DNA of 64,000 nt from Rhodoligotrophos appendicifer (GCF_007474605.1 NZ_VHKL01000006.1:124001-188000); one strand, 5' to 3'. Counted from the first letter of the stretch, positions 8,678 through 17,434 are shown. Program-made: numbers and translations. Notes: a model not told the origin generated them from the letters alone.

Positions 8678-9722
8678 CCATCTCCTGCTCACCCGCTCGG
8701 GTCTGTTGTCGACGCTTCAGGATCGCGGCCGCTTCGGCTTCCAGCGCTATGGCATCTCTGCCTCCGGAGCCATGGACATGGCCTCCCTCGCCCTTGCCAA
8801 TGCCCTGGTCGGCAACCCTCCTGAGATGGCGGCCATCGAGATGACCCTCATTGGCCTGGCTGCCACACTTGAAGCGGGCCGATGCCGTCTGGCAGTGGCC
8901 GGCGGCGAGGTTCAGGTGACGGTAAACGGCCGGGTTCAGCCCGGCCTCACAGCGCTGGATCTGGAGCCCGGCGACAAGCTCGACATTGGCCCACTCACGA
9001 CGGGGATGCGAGCCTATCTGGCCGTCTTCGGCGGCTTCGATATTGCTGCGACCCTTGGCAGCCTGTCGACCCACACCCGTTCCGGCATCGGCGGTTTCGA
9101 AGGCCGGGCCCTGGCGGCGGGCGATCGCCTGCCCTTGCGCGCGCCCCTCCCCTCTGGTCCGCGTCTCACCCAGCCATCCCCGTCCCTGCCTCTGACCAAG
9201 AGCACCATCCGCATCATTCTGGGTCCACAGGACGACATGTTCGCGCCAGCGGGAATCGACACACTCTTGTCGAGCGACTACCGGATGACTCAGAAGACCG
9301 ATCGTATGGGCTGTGTGCTTGACGGACCGGCCATCGAGCACCGCGACGGCTACAACATCATCTCCGATGGCATCATGAATGGCAGCATTCAGGTCCCCGG
9401 CCATGGGCGACCGGTCATCCTCCTGGCGGATCGCCAGACCACGGGCGGCTATCCGAAGATCGCCACCGTCATCGAGCCCGATCTGTCTCGGCTCGCCCAG
9501 TGCCGTCCCGGTGAAACTCTGCGTTTCGAGCGAGTGACGCCGGAAGAGGCCGTGGCGATCGCAGCCCGCTATCGGTCCAGCCTGGCCGCCCTTCCGCAGC
9601 GCCTGGCCCCGGTCGTCGAGGGGAGCCACGGCCTGACCACCGAGAGGCTTCTTTCCAGCAATCTCATCAGCGGTGTTCACCACGCTACGCAGCTGACACA
9701 TCCGGAGGGCCAGTCCTCATGA
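8670..9722 (+). CDS. pxpC: 5-oxoprolinase subunit PxpC (KipA / biotin-dependent carboxyltransferase family)
   Basis: Carboxyltransferase A/B-domain subunit of 350 residues, with the typical opening LSTLQDRGRFGFQRYG and SGAMDMASLALANALVGN. Later conserved segments are GPQDDMF and QVPGHGRPVILLADRQTTGGY. It works with PxpB in the cytoplasmic 5-oxoprolinase complex. The start overlaps the end of pxpB and the stop overlaps the pxpA ATG by four bases, which indicates translational coupling. A long open frame on the other strand across this gene is a GC-bias shadow. Confidence 0.93.
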   Translation: MPSHLLLTRSGLLSTLQDRGRFGFQRYGISASGAMDMASLALANALVGNPPEMAAIEMTLIGLAATLEAGRCRLAVAGGEVQVTVNGRVQPGLTALDLEPGDKLDIGPLTTGMRAYLAVFGGFDIAATLGSLSTHTRSGIGGFEGRALAAGDRLPLRAPLPSGPRLTQPSPSLPLTKSTIRIILGPQDDMFAPAGIDTLLSSDYRMTQKTDRMGCVLDGPAIEHRDGYNIISDGIMNGSIQVPGHGRPVILLADRQTTGGYPKIATVIEPDLSRLAQCRPGETLRFERVTPEEAVAIAARYRSSLAALPQRLAPVVEGSHGLTTERLLSSNLISGVHHATQLTHPEGQSS

Positions 9723-10489
9723 CCAAGATCGACCTGAATTGCGACATGGGAGAAGGCTTCGGCGTCTATGAGCTGGGCGATGACGAAGCCATGCTCGATG
9801 TTGTGACATCCGCCAACATCGCCTGCGGCTTCCACGCCGGCGATCCCCTGGTGATGGCGCGCACCCTCGCCGCTGCAAAGACGCGCAATGTGGGCGTCGG
9901 CGCTCATCCGAGTTTTCTCGATCTCTGGGGCTTCGGTCGGCGACCGATCCAGGGGGAGCGCCCCGCTGATGTCGAGAAGACGATCATCTATCAGATTGGC
10001 GCTTTGCAGGCCCTCGCTCATGCAGGGGGTCACGAGCTCACCCATGTGAAGACCCATGGATCGCTGGGCAACATGGCGAATGAGGATATCGAGCTTGCCC
10101 GCGCGGTTGCCCGGGCGATCAAGGCGGTGAATCCGAACTATATTTTCATCGTTATGCCGGGCCTGCCGACGGAAAGGGCCGGCGAAGAGCAGGGTCTGCG
10201 CATGGCGCGAGAGATCTATGCCGATCGCGCCTATGCCGAGAATGGCAACCTACTGTCGCGCAAACTGGAGGGGGCGGTGATCCACGATGCCGAGGCCGCC
10301 GCCGATCGCGTTTTGCGCATGGTGGAAACCCAGGAGGTGGTGACCGCAGGGGGCAAGCGCCTCCCCTTGCGCGTCGATACGATCTGCGTCCATGGCGACA
10401 CGCCAGGCGCCGTGGCCATGGCCCGCCGCGTCCGCGAGCGCCTGGAGGCCGCCGGCATCGACGTCGCCCCGATGGCCGGCTGGCTCTGA
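9719..10489 (+). CDS. pxpA: 5-oxoprolinase subunit PxpA (LamB/YcsF family)
   Basis: 256-residue LamB/YcsF family protein. It starts IDLNCDMGEGFG and continues SANIACGFHAGDP, GVGAHPSFLDLWGFGRR and THVKTHGSL, all hallmarks of this family; it ends RVDTICVHGDTPGAV. It supplies the third subunit of 5-oxoprolinase, salvaging the 5-oxoproline that forms spontaneously from glutamine and glutathione breakdown. It is coupled to pxpC by an ATGA overlap. A candidate terminator follows at 10593-10616. Confidence 0.93.
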   Translation: MTKIDLNCDMGEGFGVYELGDDEAMLDVVTSANIACGFHAGDPLVMARTLAAAKTRNVGVGAHPSFLDLWGFGRRPIQGERPADVEKTIIYQIGALQALAHAGGHELTHVKTHGSLGNMANEDIELARAVARAIKAVNPNYIFIVMPGLPTERAGEEQGLRMAREIYADRAYAENGNLLSRKLEGAVIHDAEAAADRVLRMVETQEVVTAGGKRLPLRVDTICVHGDTPGAVAMARRVRERLEAAGIDVAPMAGWL

Positions 10490-10592
10490 CGGCTGCCTAC
10501 TCTCCGGATACGGGGTGGAAGTCCGGCTTCATCCTTGCGATGTTTTGGAGCACTTTCTCGGCTCCCACCGTCGCGGCGGCGAAGTTTGAGGC

Positions 10593-10616
10593 GCTTGCCC
10601 GATCAGGCGAGCTTTT
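10593..10616 (+). terminator. Candidate Rho-independent terminator after pxpBCA
   Basis: GCTTGCC (10593-10599) pairs with GGCGAGC (10606-10612) through one G-U pair, with a six-base loop, and is followed by TTTT. It sits about 100 bases after the pxpA stop and overlaps the last codons of the convergent DUF1810 gene. Confidence 0.45.
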
Positions 10617-11028
10617 CGAGGGTTAGGGGGCAGGGTTCGCCCTTGAAGAACTTCGCGAGCGCGGCTCGAAACAAAGGCTCTTGCGGGGCGGCTTCGGTAA
10701 AGAGCGTCATGCAGGAGCGAAATTTCATATCGTCGGGAACACCGAGGATCTCCCGCGCCGTTCGCCCTTCGACGGCGCAGACGAGCTCCGTGCATCGGTG
10801 CAGCCGCGGCCCGAGGATCGGATCGGCGAGATAGGCGCAGGCCTCTGCGGCAGAGTGCAATGCATATTTTTCCGCCATCGCGCTCCTGCCCAGGCCGGCG
10901 ATCTGCGGAAACACGAACCACATCCAATGGCTCTGTTTGCGACCCTCAGCGAGTTCATCGAGGACGCGTCGGATGACGGGTTCCTGCGCCTCGCGAAACA
11001 GCGACAAGTCGTAAGGATCATCCATCAT
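10603..11028 (-). CDS. DUF1810 family protein
   Basis: Small cytoplasmic protein of 141 residues, matching the DUF1810 family length and signatures: SHWMWFVFPQIAGLG near residue 33, SAMAEKYAL, and DDMKFRSCMTLF. No enzymatic function is established to my knowledge. It is convergent with pxpA. Two adjacent ATGs (11028 and 11025) could start it. The gene stands alone apart from the small secreted-protein gene 24 bases upstream on the same strand. Confidence 0.85.
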   Translation of the reverse strand: MMDDPYDLSLFREAQEPVIRRVLDELAEGRKQSHWMWFVFPQIAGLGRSAMAEKYALHSAAEACAYLADPILGPRLHRCTELVCAVEGRTAREILGVPDDMKFRSCMTLFTEAAPQEPLFRAALAKFFKGEPCPLTLEKLA

Positions 11029-11052
11029 TCGGAGACAGTCCGACCGTGTTGA

Positions 11053-11343
11053 TCAGTTCGGCGCCTCGCCCTCGGTCCCCGTATCGTCGGCTTCGATGTT
11101 CTGGCGCTTGATCACAGAACCCGGTCCGTCTTCTACGTCCTTGACGAGGCCGGACGGGGCGTTGAGCTCGCTGGCGGCATTTTCATTGGCGTTTTCTTGC
11201 TGCGTGATTCCCGAACCTGGCGCCGGCATGACTTGTCCATCGTCATAGGTAACGCCGGGCGGCGTGGTCTGCGCCACAGCAGGCGTCATGCCGGCTGCGA
11301 CGAGAGCCATCGCGCAGCCCCCTAAAAGATATTGCACTCTCAT
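11053..11343 (-). CDS. Small secreted hypothetical protein
   Basis: 96-residue protein I do not recognise. From the ATG at 11343, preceded by GGTGGAG, it begins MRVQYLLGGCAMALVAAG, a clear Sec signal peptide with likely cleavage after AVAQ. The mature part is acidic, low in complexity and rich in Asn, Glu, Pro and Gly, with no cysteines and no predicted membrane segment; it is probably a disordered periplasmic protein. Earlier in-frame ATGs at 11358 and 11349 are possible starts. Confidence 0.7.
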   Translation of the reverse strand: MRVQYLLGGCAMALVAAGMTPAVAQTTPPGVTYDDGQVMPAPGSGITQQENANENAASELNAPSGLVKDVEDGPGSVIKRQNIEADDTGTEGEAPN

Positions 11344-11532
11344 CTGCATCTCCACCATGCGGAGCCCGTTACTACTTGCATAATGAACGGGATTCCGATG
11401 AAACAGTTACACCAATTTCCGAAGCGCGCTTTATGTTGGCTTAGTGCGATGATTAACAAGTGGTGACAGGCGCTTCGGCCCGAATGTGCGAGGATGACGG
11501 CAGGGTGATCCGCTGAGACTAGCCTCGACGAG

Positions 11533-11572
11533 TGTCGACAAGTATAATCCTTTTGCACCGCTCTAGTGCAAA
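11533..11572 (+). promoter_or_regulatory. Promoter/operator candidate upstream of the 11596 gene
   Basis: Three elements lie within 40 bases: the palindrome TGTCGACA (11533-11540), a consensus-like -10 TATAAT (11543-11548), and a perfect inverted repeat TTTGCAC / GTGCAAA (11552-11558 and 11566-11572) around the expected transcription start. The arrangement suggests a regulated promoter for the short gene beginning at 11596. No clear -35 box is visible. Confidence 0.45.
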
Positions 11573-11595
11573 TCTTCCGACAGAAAGTACAGTCA

Positions 11596-11925
11596 ATGGA
11601 AATTCGCGTCTCTCCCGCGCTCGCCGTCACCCTCGTGGCACCCGATGATCTCAAGCGCTTCAAGACGGTGGTGGAGTTTGGTTCTGACAGGCTCGAAGAT
11701 CTCAAGACCGCGCTGAAGACAGCGGGCGAGGTGGAATCCAAGGATGCGGTGTGGATCTCCGCCGACTGGCTGAAGTCAGAGAGTGGACTGGCCGACAACT
11801 CCGAATGGGCCAGCGGCTTCGAGGGGATGTTGAGCTACGCCGCAAAGCACGGCTGGGTCCGTGACGGCAGTCCTGTCATGATCCGCAGTCACGTGGAATG
11901 GCCAAACGAAGCAACGGCAGCCTGA
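11596..11925 (+). CDS. Conserved hypothetical protein
   Basis: 109-residue soluble protein I do not recognise. It starts MEIRVSPALAVTLVAPDD and has a mixed alpha/beta look, no signal peptide and no cysteines; it ends HVEWPNEATAA. The ATG at 11596 is preferred over the upstream in-frame GTG at 11566 because the latter falls inside the inverted repeat. The ribosome site is weak (AGAAAG). It is convergent with the BrkB-family gene, separated by 26 bases. Confidence 0.6.
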   Translation: MEIRVSPALAVTLVAPDDLKRFKTVVEFGSDRLEDLKTALKTAGEVESKDAVWISADWLKSESGLADNSEWASGFEGMLSYAAKHGWVRDGSPVMIRSHVEWPNEATAA

Positions 11926-11951
11926 GGACTGTCTCGCAGCCCGCGGTTACG

Positions 11952-12935
11952 TTATTGCGACGGCCCTATGGTGTCGGCCATCCGTGCCCCTCTCTCACCC
12001 ATGGGTAATGGCGCACCCGTGGTGCTGTCCACGGCGGTTTGATGTTCCAGTTCGGAATTGAGTTCGGCGCAGACGAGGACGATGATCGTCGAGATCCAGA
12101 TCCAGGTCAGGAAGCCAATGGCCGCGCCGAGTGATCCATAGGTCTCGTTATAGGACCCGAAGCTCGCCACATACCAGGAAAACAAGGCCGACACCCCGAG
12201 CCAGAGACCGGCGGCCAAGACGGCGCCGCCAGTGACCCACCGCCATTTGGCGCGACTGCGGCTGGGTCCATAGCGATAGATGACGGAAATCGCACCGATG
12301 AAGATCACAGCCAGGATCGGCCATCGGATGAGAGACAAAATGATCTCCGATCGAGATCCCAACCCCACGAATTGCAGGACGATCGGAATGGCCACGACGC
12401 CCGTGATCGTGACGATGCCCAGCACCAGCGCTCCAACTGTGAACAGGAGTGAAACGCCATTCAACATCAGGATGCTGCGCTTTTCCTTTTCGCCATAGAC
12501 GACGTTCAGCGCGTCGAACAGCGCCTTCATGCCCGCATTCGCACTCCACAGTGCGATCGCCAAACCGAAGAAGAAGCTCAGCCCTAAGGTGGTCTGTTCG
12601 CGCGAGGTGATCGCCGCCAGCTGGTCGGAGATGATGGTGATGGCCCCGTCGGGCAGGATCATCTGCATGAGATTGATCTGCTGCTGCACGGAGGCCGGAT
12701 CGGCGATCAGACCATAGAGCGAGATCAGCGCCGTCAGGGCTGGGAACAGGGCCAGCAACGCGTAGAATGTGACGCCCGCCGCCACAGCCAGGATCCGGTC
12801 ATTATCGATCTCCCAGAAGACCCGGATAAGGACGTCTTTCCACCCCTTGAGCGGCATGTCTTGGGGCGAGCGGGCGTCTCGGCCGCGGCCGGGCTCGAGG
12901 ATAGGGCCGATTTCTGCGCTCTCTTCCATCGTCAT
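11952..12935 (-). CDS. YihY/virulence factor BrkB family membrane protein
   Basis: Inner-membrane protein of 327 residues from the ATG at 12935. A short cytoplasmic N-terminus is followed by about six membrane helices. Family signatures are AAGVTFYALLALFPALTALISLYG near residue 55 (split helix), LWSANAGMKALFDALNVVYGE, and the closing YGSLGAAIGFLTWIW. The family was once called ribonuclease BN, but that activity belongs to another protein; its role is unclear. A stress-type promoter candidate lies 23 bases upstream (12958-12982). Confidence 0.85.
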   Translation of the reverse strand: MTMEESAEIGPILEPGRGRDARSPQDMPLKGWKDVLIRVFWEIDNDRILAVAAGVTFYALLALFPALTALISLYGLIADPASVQQQINLMQMILPDGAITIISDQLAAITSREQTTLGLSFFFGLAIALWSANAGMKALFDALNVVYGEKEKRSILMLNGVSLLFTVGALVLGIVTITGVVAIPIVLQFVGLGSRSEIILSLIRWPILAVIFIGAISVIYRYGPSRSRAKWRWVTGGAVLAAGLWLGVSALFSWYVASFGSYNETYGSLGAAIGFLTWIWISTIIVLVCAELNSELEHQTAVDSTTGAPLPMGERGARMADTIGPSQ

Positions 12936-12957
12936 CCCGCACCGCCTTTGCCACATA

Positions 12958-12982
12958 AATGACGCAAAAGAGCCGCGGTTCC
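12958..12982 (-). promoter_or_regulatory. Near-consensus EcfG-type promoter for the BrkB gene
   Basis: On the minus strand GGAAC (12982-12978) is followed after exactly 16 bases by CATT (12961-12958). The alphaproteobacterial general-stress sigma factor EcfG recognises GGAAC-N16/17-CGTT, so the -10 differs at one position. It is correctly placed for the ATG at 12935. Confidence 0.5.
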
Positions 12983-13053
12983 ATTGGGAAAAAGTGCGGA
13001 GCCTGCACAATTGCCAATCCGCGCTCACGATCCTGCGAGAATCCCCGCAGCAG

Positions 13054-13078
13054 GGAACGACTGGGGCGCGAAGTCGTT
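13054..13078 (+). promoter_or_regulatory. Consensus EcfG-type promoter for the BA14K gene
   Basis: GGAAC (13054-13058) and CGTT (13075-13078) are separated by exactly 16 bases, a perfect match to the EcfG general-stress promoter of alphaproteobacteria. The -10 ends 34 bases before the ATG at 13113, leaving a short leader with GGAG at 13101-13104. Confidence 0.7.
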
Positions 13079-13112
13079 GGCCCTTCAGTTAGTTCGCAAC
13101 GGAGATATCGCC

Positions 13113-13571
13113 ATGAACTTCAAAATTCCATTGGGCGCAGCGGCCCTGGGCTTTGGCCTTTTGGCAGGTGGCATGACGAGCCCCGCCTCCGCCAGCATGT
13201 CTGGCCTCACCGGCAGCGCGGTCGGTCAGGTGACCGGCACCAATTCCATGATCCACGAGGTTCAGAGCCGCAAGCATCGTTATAGCCGCAGCTATAATCG
13301 CGGCCACCATGGACCTCGCTATCGCCATAAGCGGCGCGGTTACAACTATTATCACGGCGGCTACTACTATTCGACGCCATGGTGGGTGGGCGCAGCCGCA
13401 GGGGCGGCGATCATTGGTGGCCTTGCCACCGCTGGTGCGGCAGCCAACGCGGCCGCCAACAGCGGCAATCATGTCGCCTGGTGTAATCAGCGCTACCGCT
13501 CCTACAATCCCGCGACTGACAGCTACATGGGCTATGACGGTCAGCGGCATCGCTGCTATAGCCCATACTGA
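13113..13571 (+). CDS. BA14K family secreted protein
   Basis: 152-residue exported protein. A signal peptide (MNFKIPLGAAALGFGLLAGG) ends near ASASM. A Tyr/His/Arg-rich middle and a glycine/alanine-rich hydrophobic helix (WWVGAAAGAAIIGG, possibly membrane-spanning) follow. The C-terminal BA14K signature is HVAWCNQRYRSYNP...SYMGYDGQRHRC, with two Cys. BA14K was described as a Brucella immunoreactive protein with lectin-like properties and is common in Hyphomicrobiales. Start chosen by GGAGATATCGCC before the ATG. The EcfG-type promoter upstream suggests induction in stress or stationary phase. Confidence 0.87.
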   Translation: MNFKIPLGAAALGFGLLAGGMTSPASASMSGLTGSAVGQVTGTNSMIHEVQSRKHRYSRSYNRGHHGPRYRHKRRGYNYYHGGYYYSTPWWVGAAAGAAIIGGLATAGAAANAAANSGNHVAWCNQRYRSYNPATDSYMGYDGQRHRCYSPY

Positions 13572-13617
13572 TCTTGAGCGGCTCCGAGCATCCACTGGCT
13601 CGTGATTCCAAAACTGA

Positions 13618-13647
13618 CACTAGGGCGCGCTTCGGCGCGCTCTAGTG
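13618..13647. terminator. Strong symmetric hairpin with TTCG loop after the BA14K gene
   Basis: CACTAG-G-GCGCGC (13618-13630) and GCGCGC-T-CTAGTG (13635-13647) form a 13-pair stem, with one G-U pair in RNA, closed by a TTCG tetraloop. There is no following T-run, so it may act as a transcript end stabiliser or a weak terminator between the BA14K gene and the kinase gene. Its right arm shares the 11-mer CGCTCTAGTGC with 11559-11569. Confidence 0.55.
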
Positions 13648-13753
13648 CGTACGAACTCCCCATAATCTAATCTTGCGCGTAGGGCTGATGGCTCTACTAG
13701 CAACGCCTTCTGGACGGCGATAATGTCCATCGTCGTTATTCAGTGAGCGCGAT

Positions 13754-15307
13754 GTGACGAAAACTTCTCCGTCGAGGGACGACAGCAGCACATTCTCGCT
13801 GAAGGCCGCGACGGGTCTCATCTTCTTCCTCTTCGGTCTCTTTCTGATCGTTCTTACTTTCTCCATCTTGAGAGAACAGGCGGAAACGCAGAAACGTACT
13901 GAAGATCGAGCGCTTGCGGCCTCCCAGGTCGTGGCAACCAATGCACGCTGGATCGTCGAGCTGTCGCGTCAGGCCCTTGGCCGTGTTGACGAGGCTCTTG
14001 GTCCCGACATCAATAGTCGAGCCGCGGAGACCGGGGCCTTGATCCGGGAGGCCATCGCGAGTCTTCCCGGTGATGCGAAGGCCACTGTCGTCTCCGCTGA
14101 AGGCCGCACCGTGTTCTCGACGGATCCGGGCGGTACGTTACTGGATCCAAGCCAGGGTGAATATTTCGCCTCCCTCGCCAGCGGAACGACTTGGTACGCC
14201 TCATCTTTGATGCTCGAAAATGACGGCGCGACGCAGATCTTCTCCTTCAGCAAACGCCTGGAGCGCAATGGAGAATTCGTCGGCGTGGCGGTGCTGTCTT
14301 TCGACGTCGGCCTGTTCAAAGAGATCTGGGAAGCAGTCGAGCTCGACGAAATATCCACCGTCAGTCTAGTTCGCAGCGATGGGCAACTCGTGGCCCGATA
14401 TCCCTTCGCCAAGGGTCCTGTCGACCTCAGCAATTATGTCCTGTTCACCGAGCACCTCAAGCGCGCCGAGACCGGGACGTATGAGGCTGCGCGATCACCC
14501 GTTGACGGCTACAGGCGCATCGTCGGTTACCGCCGGGTTCCCGCTACGGATTTCGTGGCACTGGCGTCGGTCAATAAGGACGCTGCCTTCGCCTCCTTCC
14601 GCCGCAATACGCTGCTCACTCTTGCGTTCGCCTTGCCGACCGCACTCGCTCTGCTGGGTGCGATTGTGTGGATCCTGCGTCTATTGCGCGACGATCAACG
14701 CCGGCGTCTGCAATTGGCGGAAGCCTTGGAGCTGAACCGGATGCTGGTCATGGACACCCATCATCGCGTGAAGAACAATCTTCAGTCGGTCGTGTCGCTG
14801 ATCCGGATGCACGCCCTCCCCGAACGTCTAAAGGCCGATCTTCAGACACGTATCTTCGCCATGGCGGCTGTGCATGAGCATCTTTATCGGCTCGATCAAT
14901 TCGCGGAAGTAGAGGCCAAGACGCTGATCCCCGCAATTGTCGAGCCTTTGAAGCAGGGTTTCGACAATCAAGTCACCATCGCCTATGACGTCGATCCCTT
15001 CATCCTGGATCGCGATCATGCGACGCCGCTTGCCTTGCTGGTCAACGAAGCCGTGACCAACGCCTTGAAATATGCATTTCCCGGATCCGGTGCCGGCCGC
15101 ATTGTCATAGCGCTCAAGCAAACCGGGTCGCGTGAGTTCATATTGTCCATCTCTGACGACGGCGTGGGCTTCGACCCTGCCGCGGATAGGCAGGGTCTGG
15201 GAACCAGACTGATGCGCGCGATGGTCGCCCAGCTTCACGGCACATGGGAATATGACTTCGACCACGGAACCCGGTTCGAAGCGAAGCTGAACCTCGGCAC
15301 CGCCTGA
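13754..15307 (+). CDS. Membrane sensor histidine kinase, HisKA_2 type
   Basis: 517-residue kinase with GTG start. TM1 spans about 18-38, an extracytoplasmic dCACHE-like sensor about 40-280, TM2 about 286-308. The HisKA_2 phosphoacceptor box is THHRVKNNLQSVVSL (His336/337), followed by an N-box NEAVTNALKYAF (431-442) and G-boxes DDGVGF and GLGTRLM. This kinase class in alphaproteobacteria often acts in the general stress response through PhyR-type regulators. No response regulator gene is adjacent, so the partner is unknown. The neighbouring EcfG-type promoters make a stress role plausible. Confidence 0.9.
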   Translation: MTKTSPSRDDSSTFSLKAATGLIFFLFGLFLIVLTFSILREQAETQKRTEDRALAASQVVATNARWIVELSRQALGRVDEALGPDINSRAAETGALIREAIASLPGDAKATVVSAEGRTVFSTDPGGTLLDPSQGEYFASLASGTTWYASSLMLENDGATQIFSFSKRLERNGEFVGVAVLSFDVGLFKEIWEAVELDEISTVSLVRSDGQLVARYPFAKGPVDLSNYVLFTEHLKRAETGTYEAARSPVDGYRRIVGYRRVPATDFVALASVNKDAAFASFRRNTLLTLAFALPTALALLGAIVWILRLLRDDQRRRLQLAEALELNRMLVMDTHHRVKNNLQSVVSLIRMHALPERLKADLQTRIFAMAAVHEHLYRLDQFAEVEAKTLIPAIVEPLKQGFDNQVTIAYDVDPFILDRDHATPLALLVNEAVTNALKYAFPGSGAGRIVIALKQTGSREFILSISDDGVGFDPAADRQGLGTRLMRAMVAQLHGTWEYDFDHGTRFEAKLNLGTA

Positions 15308-15326
15308 GGCGGCCGAGATTGATCAA

Positions 15327-15353
15327 CTGCCGGACGGCTATGCCATCCGGCAG
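15327..15353. terminator. Bidirectional hairpin between convergent kinase and catalase genes
   Basis: CTGCCGGA (15327-15334) pairs perfectly with TCCGGCAG (15346-15353), and an inner GGC/GCC pair extends the stem. It lies in the 56-base gap between the kinase stop (15307) and the catalase stop (15364), the right place for a shared terminator. No long T-run follows on either strand. Confidence 0.5.
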
Positions 15354-15363
15354 TCGAGCGTCG

Positions 15364-17088
15364 TTATTCCGCGGCCTGGTGGCTCCGCATCGACTGACCG
15401 TCGAGCTGCCCGCCGAGGATCTCTTCGGCCTTGGTTTGCCGGTTCTTGACCGATCCTGTCCACTGCCCCCAGACGGACGGATCGATCGTGTCACCGTTGC
15501 GGCCGAGAGTGCGCAACCGCTTCTGGTCTTCCTCGGTGAGCACCTGTTTCGGCAGGGGTGAAAGACGGCTCACGTCTTCGGCGCGAATCCCCAGCTTCTC
15601 ACCCACTCGACTGCCGTACTCGTCGTGAATGAGGAAGAAGTGCCAGAGCATCCGTTCCTGCACGTCCCGCTCGCACTGGCCCAACAGGTCGATCATGTTG
15701 TGGATGAGATCATCGCGCTCCCAATCCATCATGGTGCAGAAGCGTGCTCGCGCCTGAACATAGTCATTGCGCCTCTCGAGGACGCTTCGCGTCAGCCGCC
15801 CATGGATCTCTGGCGGATTGTTTGGCGCCTCGCGCTCACTCTCCTTCAAGCCGTGGTGGATGGACGGCTCATAATTGACATGCGGATTCTGCCCGGGCGC
15901 TAAATCCCGCTGGAAAGACATCTGACCGCCGCTGAGATTGGTGGCGACCTTGGCATTGTTGGCTTGGTTTACCGGCAGCTGCAGATAGTTGGTGCCGACC
16001 CGGTGCCGCTGTGTATCCGAGTACGAGAAAGTGCGGCCGACGAGCATCTTGTCGTCCGAGAAGTCCAGGCCGTCGACCAGGACACCGGTGCCCATGGCGA
16101 TCTGCTCGTTCTCGTTGAAATGGTCCCCGACGTTCCGGTTGAGCGTCATCACGCCGATTTTGCGCAGCGGGAAGTCTTTCTCCGGCCAGATCTTCGTGTC
16201 GTCCAAAGGATCCCAGTCGAGCTCCGGATGTTCGTTGTCATCCATGATTTGCACGAACATATCCCATTTCGGATGATCGCCGCGCTCGATCGCCTCGAAC
16301 AGATCTTTGGAGGCGGAGCCGAGGTCCTGCCCCTGCACCTTTGCCGCCTCCGCCGCGGTGAGGCTGGCGACGCCGCAATGTGGATGGAAGTGGTACTTCA
16401 CCAGCACGGTCTCGCCCGAGGCATTGACCATCTTGTAGGTGTTGACGCCAAAGCCTTCCATATGCCGATAACTGGCTGGAATTCCGCGCGGACTGAACAG
16501 ATGCGTCAGCATGTGCATCGATTCAGGAGTCTGGCCCATGAAATCGAAGATCCGATTGGGCTCCTGACGAAAGGTGATCGGGTCGGGCTTGAGTGAATGG
16601 ATCACGTCTGGAAACTTGATGGCGTCGCGGATGAAGAACACCGCAAGATTGTTGCCGACGAGATCCCAATTTCCGTCTTCTGTATAGAACTTGACGGCAA
16701 AGCCACGCGGATCCCGGGCGACCTCTGAGGAGTCGCGTCCACCGATGACGGTGGAAAAGCGGATGGCCAGCGGCGTCTTCTTTCCCGCCTGCTGGAAGAG
16801 CTTCGCTCGCGTATACTTTGAGGCTGGCTCGTCGCCGATCTTCCCTGTCGCTTCGAACTCTCCGTAACAGACGAATCCGCGCGCATGAACGACCCGCTCC
16901 GGGATCCGCTCACGATCGAAATGAGTAATCTTCTCGAGGAACTGATAGTTCTCCAACGTGGCGGGTCCTCGACTGCCAACAGTTCGTTGCGACTGGTTGT
17001 TGGTGATTTCGTGCCCTTGCCTGTTGGTCAGGATCTGGTCCTGCCCACCCTGTGGCGCCGCTCCTTTCGGAGTGTCCTCTTGGCTCAT
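15364..17088 (-). CDS. Monofunctional heme catalase
   Basis: 574-residue catalase that dismutates hydrogen peroxide. Catalytic His68 lies in ERVVHARG, Asn147 in [10 protein letters not shown], and the proximal heme Tyr356 in [12 protein letters not shown], followed by [10 protein letters not shown]. The C-terminal extension of some 70 residues makes it longer than the compact clade-3 enzymes but shorter than KatE-type large-subunit catalases. The ATG at 17088 follows GGAGGG; the frame stays open for another 213 residues upstream, but that stretch has low protein character and lies in the promoter region. An EcfG-like site is at 17147-17171. Confidence 0.95.
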   Translation of the reverse strand: MSQEDTPKGAAPQGGQDQILTNRQGHEITNNQSQRTVGSRGPATLENYQFLEKITHFDRERIPERVVHARGFVCYGEFEATGKIGDEPASKYTRAKLFQQAGKKTPLAIRFSTVIGGRDSSEVARDPRGFAVKFYTEDGNWDLVGNNLAVFFIRDAIKFPDVIHSLKPDPITFRQEPNRIFDFMGQTPESMHMLTHLFSPRGIPASYRHMEGFGVNTYKMVNASGETVLVKYHFHPHCGVASLTAAEAAKVQGQDLGSASKDLFEAIERGDHPKWDMFVQIMDDNEHPELDWDPLDDTKIWPEKDFPLRKIGVMTLNRNVGDHFNENEQIAMGTGVLVDGLDFSDDKMLVGRTFSYSDTQRHRVGTNYLQLPVNQANNAKVATNLSGGQMSFQRDLAPGQNPHVNYEPSIHHGLKESEREAPNNPPEIHGRLTRSVLERRNDYVQARARFCTMMDWERDDLIHNMIDLLGQCERDVQERMLWHFFLIHDEYGSRVGEKLGIRAEDVSRLSPLPKQVLTEEDQKRLRTLGRNGDTIDPSVWGQWTGSVKNRQTKAEEILGGQLDGQSMRSHQAAE

Positions 17089-17434
17089 TCTGATCCCTCC
17101 GGTGCTGAAAGTGGCCCATAGTGCGGCCAAAGCTCGTCTCAAGAGTAATGATGCCAGCGCATCACGGTTCCCGGCATCGCGAATAAACATCTCACATCCC
17201 GGCAGAACCGACCCCTGCGACATGCAAACGGAGTTCAAACCAGACCTTGCTGTTTCCCTCATCGCTGCACCAGCCTGTCGGCGGTGGACCTGGGAAGATA
17301 CGACGGCGGCTTCTCTTTTCGAGTTCACACGCACACGCACGCCGCGGCAGCCTCTGGGCTGGTCACAGTGCTGGGAATGTCCTAAACACGCCGATGCCTT
17401 CTCCCTGCCATTCTGCGTGAAGTTCCCGGCTGTC
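17089..17434. other. Intergenic region between divergent catalase and EamA genes
   Basis: 346 bases with no gene I can support. It holds the catalase ribosome site and, at 17147-17171, an EcfG-like promoter. Frames stay open on both strands, but the translations are rich in Arg, Ser and Cys and look non-coding. A short run alternating CAC/CGCAC occurs near 17330-17345. I see no clear promoter for the EamA gene. Confidence 0.6.
17147..17171 (-). promoter_or_regulatory. Near-consensus EcfG-type promoter for catalase
   Basis: On the minus strand GGAAC (17171-17167), then exactly 16 bases, then CATT (17150-17147). This is the same one-base departure from GGAAC-N16-CGTT as in front of the BrkB gene. 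The -10 lies about 59 bases before the catalase ATG, which leaves room for a leader. Confidence 0.45.

Noticed and set aside
8475-9701. 408-codon minus-strand frame opposite pxpC
   Set aside because: pxpC is unmistakable on the plus strand with coupled neighbours; the minus frame has no recognisable features.
11340-11798. 152-codon minus frame overlapping the 11596 gene
   Set aside because: Ser-rich, crosses a promoter region with inverted repeats and has no ribosome site; the plus-strand frame has balanced composition.
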